From Luidia sarsii (Eukaryota; Echinodermata; Asteroidea; Paxillosida; Luidiidae), in assembly GCA_949987565.1 (NCBI GenBank), contig OX465104.1, positions 12,768,300-12,832,299 on the forward strand: DNA of 64,000 bases, read 5' to 3'. A model generated the notes under the pieces. It had not been told where the DNA came from, ran no database searches, and was given only the letters and a program-made list of their open reading frames with translations. A program made the translations under genes and the position numbers. Positions 1 through 11,764 of the stretch are shown here, one piece after another. Each line of letters starts with the position of its first letter. Positions within the stretch are counted from its first letter, which is position 1.

Positions 1-231
1 AGGGCAGAATGATTGAAAAATGCTGAATGTTTCAATTTAAGGCTAAACTGTAAAAAAAAAAATGGGGCGGTTCAACAACATTTATTATTTTGCAAAGCAA
101 CACGATAATATTCGTTTTATTCATTTTTTTATGGAACAAAGAACTGTATTATTTACATAAAATATTGCTCTTGTCTGCGTTTTTTTTCTCTGAAACGAAG
201 TGATTATGTAGTTCGTTCCACTTCCACCCCG

Positions 232-705
232 AGCAAACCATTTAGCGCAATGGACAAATTGGGGCGAAGTGGTAGTTCCTTCCCACCCTCCTACAAACCA
301 CTGACCACATGGGACGAAAATGGGGCGATCGACGTTGTACTCTCAACGTCAATCCCCCGCCACCAGTGGGTGCACGGGGTGAAATGGGGGCGAAGTAGTA
401 GTTGCTTCCCATACTCACACAAACCAGTGAGTGCATGGGACGAAATGTGGGCGAAGTGGAACTCCCTCATGATAGCCCCCACCACTAGTGGGAGCACGGG
501 GTAAAATGGGGCGAAGTAGGTGTTCCTCCCACCCTCACACAAACCACTGAGCGCTTGGGACGAAAATGGGGTGAAGTGGTAGTCACTCCAATCCCTGCAC
601 AAACCAATGAGCGCATGGGACGAAAATGGGGCGAAGTGGTAGACACTCCAACCCCCGCACAAACCAGAGGGTGCACGGGGCAAATTGGGGCGTGTTTGTT
701 AAACC
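232..705. repeat. 60-bp minisatellite, about 8 copies
   Basis: A unit close to AAACCANTGAGCGCATGGGA followed by CGAAAATGGGGCGAAGTGGTAG and a C-rich end recurs every 60 bases (for example at 541, 601 and 661; less well at 235, 295, 421 and 481). Because 60 is a multiple of three, short open frames appear on both strands; they are not genes. Confidence 0.9.
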
Positions 706-720
706 AATGAGCGAAATGGG

Positions 721-2150
721 GCGAATTTTACAATGGTTAAACAATCGCATCCATACCTTGTCTCACCCAGCATATGCATGAAATAACACATAGAGGGCGG
801 TAACACACATAGAGGGCGGTATTTTTTTTTTTTCCTCTTTCTTCTTACAATATGTCTATTAAAATTGAGACGAATTCAACAAGCAGTGATTGGTCTGACG
901 TTGCGAAATCCGGATATTTTTTGGTTCTTCAGAACTTGTTCCAGGTTTAAGGATACCATGGTCTTTCAAAACTTGACAACCCTTTCGGGCTTATTTTAAT
1001 AATATTGCTGTATTATAACAATAACACCATAAAGGTATGTCCTTATAATTATGTTTATCCCGTCAGTTTTCAATATTTAACAATCCCTATCTCATATCCT
1101 CTTGATCCCAATCTTATACCCCAAAGCATTTAATGTAGTCTGTCTTCAACAATTTCAACAATACTATCAGAACTCAATAAATCAACCCACACTTTGCATT
1201 TCCTCCGATAGAATGGAACTGTTTTATTATTATTATTTTTTTCAACTATAATACAAGTCCAGACCACAGTGCACACCAATATACAGTATCCAGATGGCTT
1301 ATCTGTAAGAGGGTCAGTTTGTGAGCCACTGTGCTCGTGCACAGTGGTCAGAAAACAAATAACATTCTAAAACAAATAACATTCTTTCTTTGGGAAAGGT
1401 TTCGGTAAAGTCAGAACGTCAGACCCTCTACTTTTTTGAGATTTGTATATTGGTTGTTGAATCAGTCAGCATTTGCAAATGGAACAAAAACCCAGCACAT
1501 TTTCATACAACAGACTTTAACCCATCTTCACGACACCAAAAGTACGACCTCAGCCACTTTGGTAAACCAAATGTCCAATTCTCACTTCAGGCAGGCTTCC
1601 CACTGCTTACCAGAACCGGTTTCAACAAAGGTTCTGAATTAAGTTTGCTGACTGAAGGAATAAGGAACAGAACTAGATATCATGCTAAGAATAGCTCAAA
1701 GCGACTCTTACCATCGGACAGAATTAGGTTCTACATACATTCTTACTGATCTCAAATGATTCATACCAAAGTAACTAATATTTAGCTGTCAGATGGACAA
1801 GCGAGAGAAGCCTGGTTGAAATCTCACAGTTGTTGGAGCTGTGTTGGAAATGTTTTGAGGAGAGCAAATCCTCTTAGAATGTAAAAAAAGGCAATGGTCA
1901 ATGAGTCTAAAAAGGTCTGCTAGTCCAGCAACGATTTAGTCGGGTTTCCTGCTTCCTTCTTGTATGACCAAGTGCTTGATATCAACGTGATTGCTCGAGG
2001 TATATGTGGTGTTGCCAGACCACCATTGGTTGGCACCGTATGGTGCATTGCGTTTCAGGTAATCAATCTTTCGGGCAAAATTAGGCAGGGATTCAAACAT
2101 GCAAGTCCTGCTTTCTTAGCAAAGAAGTCTCACCACTTTAACTATAAAAG
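721..2150. other. No gene seen
   Basis: AT-rich sequence with short frames only. None has splice signals, codon bias or a recognisable peptide that would support a gene. Confidence 0.6.
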
Positions 2151-2264
2151 ACAGATAGGGCAGGAGCCAGTGAAGAGAGGGACAGAGAGGCAGTGAGAGA
2201 AAGAGTGGGAGATAGAGGAGAGAGAGAGAGAGAGGGAGAGAGGGAGACAAAGCGGGAGTGAAGA

Positions 2265-2440
2265 AATTTCACCACCGTAACTATAAATCGTGCTTGTGGT
2301 ATGAAGACTTGACTGGGACTCACAAAGGGGCAAACAATTCTCCTGCTCCAGAGAGAACATGACAAGAGCAGCGTGAAGGCCAGGATCTTACCCGAGCTGG
2401 TGAAGGTGACCCTGATCATGTCCCATCTCGAGAGCCTCGA
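2265..2440 (-). pseudogene. Exon-like island, copy 1, diverged and frameshifted
   Basis: The segment is recognisably related to the islands at 3125, 12405 and 14413 (it has MIRVTFTSS and MFSLEQE), but relative to them it has lost one base between these two blocks and its donor has changed. It is probably the oldest or most decayed copy. Confidence 0.4.
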
Positions 2441-3124
2441 AAAAATGAAACAGATAGAGTGAGACAGAGACAAAGAGATATGCCAAGACAGAAACAAAAA
2501 GAGATGGCGAGATAGAAAGAGTGGGAGCCAGAGGAGAGAGGGAAAGAGAGACGGGGAAGAGAGTGGGAGCCAGAGGAGAGAGTGATAGAAAGACGGGGAG
2601 GAGACAAAGTGGGAGCCATAGGAGAGAGGGATAGAAAGACGTGGAAGAGACATAGTGGGAGCAAGAGGAGAGAGTGATAGAGAGACGGGGAGGAGACAGA
2701 GTGGGAGCCAGAGGAGAGAGTGATAGAGAGACGGGGAAAAGGCAGAATGGGACACAGAGGAGAGAGGGATAGAGAGATGGGGAAGGGACAGAGTGGGAGC
2801 TAGAGGGGAGAGTGATAGAGAGACGGGGAAGAGACAGAGTGGGAGCCAGAGGGGAGAGTGATAGAGAGACAGGGAAGAGACAGACTAGGAGCCAGAGGAG
2901 AGAATGACAGTGATGAGACAGGTGGAAACAAAGCGAATCCAGAGGAGAGAATGACAGAGAAACAGAAGGGGAGACAGGGAGAGAGAGACAGGGGAGACAG
3001 AGTGGGAGCGAAATGAGAGAGGTACAAAGAGACAGGGAGGGGCAGAGCAGCAGCCAGAGGAGAGAGGCTTTCTTAGAGGAAGTCTAACCACTTGAACGTT
3101 TATGTTTGTAGTATGAAGTCTTAC

Positions 3125-3283
3125 CCAGGAGTGAGGACTAATGAAGAGGCATACAATGAGCTAGTGTGGGCCCTCATTCCTGATGAAGGACATCTTCTTC
3201 TTCTGCTCCAGGCAGAACATGAGTAGGGGCAGTGTGAAGATCAGGGCCTTGCAAGAGCTTGTGAATGTGATCCTGACCATGTC
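3125..3283 (-). pseudogene. Exon-like island, copy 2, with a premature stop
   Basis: This copy matches copies 3 and 4 closely over the same span, but at 3161-3163 the minus strand reads TAG where the others read TCG, and the last residues differ. The GTAAGA donor is kept. If the segment is coding in the other copies, this one is broken. Confidence 0.45.
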
Positions 3284-6200
3284 CTAACATGACAGCCTGG
3301 AGAGAAAGAAACAAAGATGCTTAGACAGGGGCAGAGAGAATTGTTAGAAAGAAAGACAGATGGCAAGAGAGACAGAAAGAGAGAGAGAGATGGTAAGACA
3401 GACAAGGAGAGAGTGATAGAGAGACGGGAAGGAGACAATGTGGGAGCCAGAGGAGAGAGTGATAGAGAAACGTGGAAGAGACAGAGTGGGAGCAAGAGGA
3501 GAGAGTGATAGAGAGACGGGGAGGAGACAGAGTGGGAGCCAGAGGAGAGAGTGATAGAGAGACGGGGAGGAGACAGAGTGGGAGCAAGAAGAGAGAGTGA
3601 TAGAAAGACAGATGGCAAGAGAGACAGAGGAGAGAGTGATAGAGACAGAGATGGCAAGAGACACAGGGAGAGAGATGGTATGAAAGACAGGGAGAGAGAG
3701 AGAGGGAAAGAGAGTCAGGGAGAGAGAGAGAGAGATGGTGAGAAAGTCAGGGAGAGAGTGATAGAGAGACATGAAGTAGACAGGGTGGGAGCCAGAGGAG
3801 AGAGTGATAGAGACACGGGGAGGAGACAAAGTGGGAGCCACAGGAGAGAGTGATAGAAAGACAGGGAGAGAGAGAGAGGGAAAGAGAGTCAGGGAGAGAG
3901 AGAGAGATGGTGAGAAAGTCAGGGAGAGAGTGATAGAGAGACATTAAGTAGACAGGGTGGGAGCCAGAGGAGAGAGTGATAGAGACACGGGGAGGAGACA
4001 AAGTGGGAGCCAGAGGAGAGAGGGATAGAGAGATGGGAAGGAGACAGAGTGGGAGCCAGAGGAGAGAGGGATAGAGAGACGGGGAAGAGACTGGGAGGCA
4101 GAGGAGAGAGTGATAGAGAGACAGGGAAGAGAGAGAGTGGGAGCCAGAGGAAAGAAGGACAGAGAGATGTGGATGAGACAGAGTGGGAGCCAGAGGAGAG
4201 AAGGATAGAGAGATGGGGATGAGACAGAGTGGGAGCCAGAGGAGAGAAGGATAGAGAGATGGGGATGAGACAGAGTGGGAGCCAGAGGAGAGAGTGATAG
4301 AGAGACGGGGAGGAGACAGAGTGGGAGCCAGAGGAGAGAGTGACTGAGAGATGGGAAGAAGACAGAGTGGGAGCCAGAGGAGAGAGGGATAGAGAGACGG
4401 GGAAGAGACTGGGAGACAGAGGAGAGAGTGATAGAGAGACAGGGAAGAGAGAGAGAGTGGGAGCCAGAGTAAAGAAGGACAGAGAGATGGGGATGAGACA
4501 GAGTGGGAGCCAGAGGAGAGAGTGATAGAGAGATGGGGAGGAGACAGAGTGGGAGCCAGAGGAGAGAGTGACAGAGAGACGGGGAAGAAACAGAGTGGGA
4601 GCCAGAGGAGAGAGGGATAGAGAGAGGGGAAAAAGACAGGGTGGGAAACAGAGGGGAAAGGGATAGAGAGACAGGGAAGAGACAGAGTGGAAGCCAGAGG
4701 AGAGGGTGATAGAGAGACGGGGAAGAGACAAAGTGGGAGGCAGAGGAGAGAGAGATTGAGAGATGGGAAGGAGACAGAGTGGGAGCCAGAGGAGAGAGTG
4801 ATAGAGAGACGGGGAAGAGACAAAGTGGGAGGCAGAGGAGAGAGAGATTGAGAGATGGGAAGGAGACAGAGTGGGAGCCAGAGGAGAGAGTGATAGAGAG
4901 ATGGGGAAGAGACAAAGTGGGAGGCAGAGGAGAGAGAGATTGAGAGATGGGAAGGAGACAGAGTGGAAGCCAGAGGAGAGGGTGATAGAGAGACGGGGAA
5001 GAGACAAAGTGGGAGGCAGAGGAGAGAGAGATTGAGAGATGGGAAGGAGACAGAGTGGGAGCCAGAGGAGAGAGTGATAGAGAGATGAGGAAAAGACAGA
5101 GTGGGAGCCAGAGGAGAGAGGGATAGAGAGACGAGGAAAGGACAGAGTGGGAAATAGAGGAGAGAGTGATAGAGACAGAGATGGCAAGAGAGACAGGGAG
5201 AGAGAGATGGTGAGAAAGTCAGCGAGAGAGAGAGAGGGAAAGAGAGTCAGGGAGAGAGAGAGATGGTGAGAAAGACAGGGAGAGAGTGATAGAGAGACGG
5301 GAAGGAGACAGAGTGGGAGCCAGAGGAGAGAGTGATTAAGAGATGGGAAGGAGACAGAGTGGGAGCCAGAGGAGAGAGTGATAGAGAGACGGGGAAGAGA
5401 CAGAGTGGGAGCCAGAGGAGAGAGTGATATAGAGATGGGGAAGAGACAGAGTGGGAGCCACTCTCCTCTGCCTCCCACTCTGTCTCTTCCCTGTCTCTCT
5501 ATCCCTTTCTCCTCTGTCTCCCACTCTGTCTTTGTGGGAGCCAGAGGAGTGAGTGATAGAGAGACGGGGAAGAAACAGAGTGGGAGCCAGAGGAGAGAAG
5601 GATAGAGAGAGGGGAGCCAGAGGAGAGAGTGAGAGGGAGACGGGGAAGAGACAAAGTGGGAGGCAGAGAAGAGAGTGATTGAGAGATGGGGAAGAGACAA
5701 AGTGGGAGCCACAGGAGAGAGTGATAGAGATATGAGGAGGAGACAGAGTGGGAGCCAGAGGAGAGAGGGATAGAGAGATGGGGAAAAGACAGAGTGGGAG
5801 CCAGAGGAGAGAGGGATAGAGAGACAAGGAAAGGACAGATTGGGAGACAGAGGAGAGAGTGATAGAGACAGAGATGGCAAGAGACACAGGGAGAGAGATG
5901 GTAAGAAAGACAGGGAAAGAGAGAGAGGGAGAGAGAGAGAGATGGTGAGAAAGTCAGGGAGAGAGGGATAGAGAGACATGAAGTAGACAGGGTGGGAGAC
6001 ACGGGGAGGAGACAAAGTGGGAGCCAGAGGAGAGAGGGATAGAGAGACGGGGAGGAGACAGAGTGGGAGCCAGAGGAGAGAGTGATTGAGAGATGGGAAG
6101 GAGACAGAGTGGGAGCCAGAGGAGAGAGTGATAGAGAGACGGGGAGGAGACAGAGTGGGAGCCAGAGGAGAGAGTGATAGAGAGACGGGAAGGAGACAGA

Positions 6201-9200
6201 GTGGGAGCCAGAGGAGAGAGTGATAGAGAGACGGGGAGGAGACAGAGTGGGAGCCAGAGGAGAGAGTGATTGAGAGACGGGGAGGAGACAGAGTGGGAGC
6301 CAGAGGAGAGAGTGATAGAGAGACGGGGAGGAGACAGAGTGGGAGCCAGAGGAGAGAGTGATTGAGAGACGGGAAGGAGACAGAGTGGGAGCCAGAGGAG
6401 AGAGTGATAGAGAGACGGGAAGGAGACAGAGTGGGAGCCAGAGGAGAGAGTGATAGAGAGACGGGGAGGAGACAGAGTGGGAGCCAGAGGAGAGAGTGAT
6501 TGAGAGACGGGGAGGAGACAGAGTGGGAGCCAGAGGAGAGAGTGATAGAGAGACGGGGAAGAGACTGGGAGGCAGAGGAGAGAGTGATAGAGAGACAGGG
6601 AAGAGAGAGAGTGGGAGCCAGAGGAATAAAGGACAGAGAGATGTGGATGAGACAGAGTTGGAGCCAGAGGAGAGAGTGATAGAGAGACGGGGAGGAGACA
6701 GAGTGGGAGCCAGAGGAGAGAGTGATAGAGAGACGGGGAGGAGACAGAGTGGGAGGCAGAGGAGAGAGTGATAGAGAGACAGGGAAGAGAGACAGTGGGA
6801 TCCAGAGGAGAGAGTGATAGAGAGATGGGGATGAGACAGAGTGGGAGCCAGAGGAAAGAGTGATAGAGAGACGGGGAAGAAACAGAGTGGGAGCCAGAGG
6901 AGAGAGGGATAGAGAGAGGGGAAAAAGACAGAGTGGGAGACAGAGGAGAAAGGGATAGAGAGACAGGGAAGAGACAGAGTGGGAGCCAGAGGAGAGGGTG
7001 ATAGAGAGACGGGGAAGAGACAAAGTGGGAGGCAGAGGAGAGAGAGATTGAGAGATGGGAAGGAGACAGAGTGGGAGCCAGAGGAGAGAGTGATAGAGAG
7101 ACAGGGAAGAGACAAAGTGGGAGCCACAGGAGAGAGTGATAGAGAGACAGGGAGGAGACAAAGTGGGAGGCAGAGGAGAGAGAGATTGAGAGATGGGGAG
7201 GAGACAAAGTGGGAGCCAGAGGAGAGAGTGATAGAGAGACAGGGAGGAGACAAAGTGGGAGCCAGAGGAGAGAGTGATAGAGAGACAGGGAGGAGACAAA
7301 GTGGGAGCCACAAGAGAGAGTGATAGAGAGATGAGGAAAAGACAGAGTGGGAGCCAGAGGAGAGAGGGATAGAGAGACGAGGAAAGGACAGAGTGGGAAA
7401 TAGAGGAGAGAGTGATAGAGACAGAGATGGCAAGAGAGACAGGGAGAGAGAGATGGTGAGAAAGTCAGCGAGAGAGAGAGAGGGAAAGAGAGTCAGGGAG
7501 AGAGAGAGATGGTGAGAAAGACAGGGAGAGAGTGATAGAGAGACGGGGAGGAGACAGAGTGGGAGCCAGAGGAGAGAGTGATTAAGAGATGGGAAGGAGA
7601 CAGAGTGGGAGCCAGAGGAGAGAGTGATAGAGAGACGGGGAAGAGACAGAGTGGGAGCCAGAGGAGACAGTGATATAGAGATGGGGAAGAGACAGAGTGG
7701 GAGCCACTCTCCTCTGGCTCCCACTCTGTCTCTTCCCTGTCTCTCTATCCCTTTCTCCTCTGTCTCCCACTCTGTCTTTGTGGGAGCCAGAGGAGAGAGT
7801 GATAGAGAGACGGGGAAGAAACAGAGTGGGAGCCAGAGGAGAGAAGGATAGAGAGAGGGGAGCCAGAGGAGAGAGTGAGAGGGAGACGGGGAAGAGACAA
7901 AGTGGGAGGCAGAGAAGAGAGTGATTGAGAGATGGGGAAGAGACAAAGTGGGAGCCACAGGAGAGAGTGATAGAGATATGAGGAGGAGACAGAGTGGGAG
8001 CCAGAGGAGAGAGGGATAGAGAGATGGGGAAAAGACAGAGTGGGAGCCAGAGGAGAGAGGGATAGAGAGACAAGGAAAGGACAGATTGGGAGACAGAGGA
8101 GAGAGTGATAGAGACAGAGATGGCAAGAGACACAGGGAGAGAGATGGTAAGAAAGACAGGGAAAGAGAGAGAGGGAGAGAGAGAGAGATGGTGAGAAAGT
8201 CAGGGAGAGAGGGATAGAGAGACATGAAGTAGACAGGGTGGGAGACACGGGGAGGAGACAAAGTGGGAGCCAGAGGAGAGAGGGATAGAGAGACGGGGAG
8301 GAGACAGAGTGGGAGCCAGAGGAGAGAGTGATTGAGAGATGGGAAGGAGACAGAGTGGGAGCCAGAGGAGAGAGTGATAGAGAGACGGGGAGGAGACAGA
8401 GTGGGAGCCAGAGGAGAGAGTGATTGAGAGATGGGAAGAAGACAGAGTGGGAGCCAGAGGAGAGAGGGATAGAGAGATGGGAAGAAGACAGAGTGGGAGC
8501 CAGAGGAGAGAGTGATAGAGAGACGGGGAAGAGACTGGGAGGCAGAGGAGAGAGTGATAGAGAGACAGGGAAGAGAGAGAGTGGGAGCCAGAGGAATGAA
8601 GGACAGAGAGATGTGGATGAGACAGAGTTGGAGCCAGAGGAGAGAGTGATAGAGAGACGGGGAGGTGACAGAGTGGGAGCCAGAGGAGAGAGGGATAGAG
8701 AGACGGGGAGGAGACAGAGTGGGAGCCAGAGGAGAGAGTGATAGAGAGACGGGGAGGAGACAGAGTGGGAGCCAGAGGAGAGAGTGATAGAGAGACGGGG
8801 AGGAGACAGAGTGGGAGCCAGAGGAGAGAGGGATAGAGAGACGGGGAAGAGACTGGGAGGCAGAGGAGAGAGTGATAGAGAGACAGGGAAGAGAGACAGT
8901 GGGATCCAGAGGAGAGAGTGATAGAGAGATGGGGATGAGACAGAGTGGGAGCCAGAGGAAAGAGTGATAGAGAGACGGGGAAGAAACAGAGTGGGAGCCA
9001 GAGGAGAGAGGGATAGAGAGAGGGGAAAAAGACAGAGTGGGAGACAGAGGAGAAAGGGATAGAGAGACAGGGAAGAGACAGAGTGGGAGCCAGAGGAGAG
9101 GGTGATAGAGAGACGGGGAAGAGACAAAGTGGGAGGCAGAGGAGAGAGAGATTGAGAGATGGGAAGGAGACAGAGTGGGAGCCAGAGGAGAGAGTGATAG

Positions 9201-9509
9201 AGAGACAGGGAGGAGACAAAGTGGGAGCCAGAGGAGAGAGTGATAGAGAGATGGGGAAAAGACAGAGTTGGAGCAAGAGGAGAGAGGGATAGAGAGACGA
9301 GGAAAGGACAGAGTGGGAAATAGAGGAGAGAGTGATAGAGACAGAGATGGCAAGAGAGACAGGGAGAGAGAGATGGTGAGAAAGTCAGCGAGAGAGAGAG
9401 AGGGAAAGAGAGTCAGGGAGAGAGAGAGAGATGGTGAGAAAGACAGGGAGAGAGTGATAGAGAGACGGGAAGGAGACAGAGTGGGAGCCAGAGGAGAGAG
9501 TGATTAAGA

Positions 9510-11764
9510 CAGGGTTCTCCCCAGGATTTTTCAGTAGTGTGGGGGATTTTCTTTGTGGTTTATAAACAATATGCGAAGCCATGGCGTGGGGTTCGGGGCC
9601 CGCCCAAGGGCCCCGGAATTTTTGGACTTTCAGATGCTCTCTGCTGCATTTTAGAGCATTTCCTGGGATTTTTAATTACTTTTTCTCAGGAAAAAACATG
9701 AAGAGATTTGAAGATTTTTTTTCTTCAGATATTTATTGACATCAATATTTCAACCAATGACCGTTTTTTCTTTCTGGAGGGTGGAGGCACAAAATTAGTC
9801 ATTTCAAGATTCAGACGTGGCTGGAGTAATCAACGATTCAAACAACTGTTTATTCAGTTTCAATTGAACATAATATTAATAATGAAGTAAAATGCTTCAA
9901 CCTTTGGTTTATGCTGACCAGACCTGAAACCATGAGCTCCATTCAGTTGTAAGGTATCGAAATTCGTAATTTGGGGTCCAATATACAGTATTTGATTGAG
10001 GCCCTTGAGACGTGATTTTTTAGCCTACAAAATGAAAAAATTTGAGGGAACAATTAAAATCCAACTATATCATTCAAAGATCCTTATGGTGTTCGATTAG
10101 AAGAATTGAAGGTTTGGTTTGAAAAGTTGTTTGAGATGATTGAAGAACTAACTTCGTAGAGCTATTGAGTACGGAGGGAAATTGACCGACATGATCCGTG
10201 CAGCAGCAGTATTCTGACCGTGCGCCACGGCCGACGTCACTGACAACAACACGGTCAAACCTTGGAGCTTCGTAATTTTAGGCCGACACAGAAAAACAGA
10301 TTCACGCATGTACACCACCCTTTCCTTTTTTTTTGCGAGGAGGGTATATTACTTCCGTGGCACATTTTTCATAATTATTTCGTCCAAGTATTTTTCAAAT
10401 TGTGGATTTTACACTACGACCGTACAATTGAAGAAGGAAGATCGCCACCGCCAAAAAAGTACTGAACAACTTTTACTGGTCCACCCTGCGTGTTTGGGCA
10501 TTAAAACAAGTGTTCCCTACCTTATCCGATCGTTTATCTATTTCCCTGTCCGTGAAAAAGTTTTATTTCAAATCCGACGTTTTTTTCCATAAAGCCTGTT
10601 AAAATACAATCTATGTTCAAGTCTAAGGAATTAGGGATACAAAATCAGGAACAGGATCGAAGACTGGAAAGACGTCACCGTTTACAACGCACGTGCGGCA
10701 TGCCATCTGTAGCCTTCCTCAATGGTACCCGATCCGATCCAAACGCATTCTGGGGCGAATGTGTACCAGCGAATAGGATATGCCACTGGACCGTAGCAGT
10801 ATGCACTGTACAGTATACAATCGTGTGCACGGTCACTATACACTGTTTAGCCTTGTAGGATATAGTACAGAATTTTAAATGCTTGTGTGCGCTTGTAAGC
10901 AAACGAAAAAGCTCCACCTTTTCGGAATAATAATCTTAAAAATGCGAACAATATATACACATAATCCGATCGGCTCGTTTTTGACAACGATCAAACCGGC
11001 CTCAGAAGGGCACCACGACCAAAGTATCACTGGGGCACGGCAAGACTGGCTGTCGAATACATGTACCGCATTTCGAAGGGCATCGACGGCACTGGCCACC
11101 GTGAATTTCGAGCCCTGCTTAAATTAATGAAAATATTGTTTTTCCGCCATCGTGCGCGAGACAAAACGCGGCGACATGGCAACGAGAAATACCGTCCCCG
11201 TGTGTGGGGTCGATCTTGTAAGTTTTGCGAATGGTGTAGTATAACATTTGAACCTTCGTAAATGTAGGCCCCACTAGCGGAAAACACACGAGCGCGTGTG
11301 CATGTACAGTACATGTACTGTACATGTACAGTAGTCAGCACTGTACATGTACTGTACATGTGTACATGTACATGTACATGTACTAGGACGTCCATAGCGG
11401 AGGTTCAGATTTCATGTGACACTGACCACGAGGAACGTTGGGTGCCAATGCATGTACATGTACACATGTACATGTACTGTGTGCAGTGTGGCCGTCGCGC
11501 GGTGCACAATGCATGCACCGCTCCTACCGCACGAAAAAATGCAGGACTTTAGATCGTTTGCACTGGTTTTTGTACTGCTTTTTCGTCTAGATTTTGCTGG
11601 ACATGCAAGCTGCATCATTTAAGATAATTCTGAACCATACTATAATAATTTTATTGTGCGTATCGGGGATGAAAAACTGCGTATCGGCCCGTTTTTTTTG
11701 CGTATCGGGCAGAAAAAGTTGCGTATCGGCCCGATACGCACGTTTGTACGTGGGGAGAACCCTG
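9510..11764. mobile_element. Non-autonomous DNA transposon, 2.26 kb, TIR CAGGGTTCTCCCCA
   Basis: The element starts CAGGGTTCTCCCCA and ends TGGGGAGAACCCTG, a perfect 14-base terminal inverted repeat. It is flanked by a direct repeat TAAGA (9505-9509 and 11765-11769). The uninterrupted target is visible in the same array at 5335-5345 and 7581-7591 (GATTAAGAGATGGG), which fixes the ends exactly. Near the right end a motif GCGTATCGG(G/C)C recurs on both strands. There is no frame long enough for a transposase. The TIR resembles hAT-type ends; a 5-base target duplication is known for some hAT-like groups but not the classical 8-base one, so the superfamily is uncertain. Confidence 0.88.
11298..11483. 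repeat. ACATGT palindromic microsatellite
   Basis: Runs of GTACATGTACATGTAC occur at about 11303-11385 and 11451-11480, within the transposon. The unit is self-complementary, so it can fold on either strand. Confidence 0.85.

Larger units (their letters stand above)
2155..9509. repeat. Purine-rich 46-bp satellite array, first block
   Basis: The plus strand is almost only A and G, built from a unit of about 46 bases: GTGATAGAGAGACGGGGAGG followed by AGACAGAGTGGGAGCCAGAG and GAGAGA. Variants differ by small deletions and A/G or G/T changes. Non-repeat islands at 2265-2440 and about 3070-3330 interrupt it. Higher-order organisation includes a duplication with an offset of 2246 bases (5169 to 7415) and a further partial one (7415 to 9337, offset 1922). 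Minus-strand frames of up to 1284 codons in this block are artefacts of the repeat. Confidence 0.97.

Noticed and set aside
3919..9353. Minus-strand frames of 358 to 1284 codons
   Set aside because: They consist only of the 46-base satellite read in rotating frames; overlapping frames are all equally open, and there is no start, splice or composition evidence for a gene.
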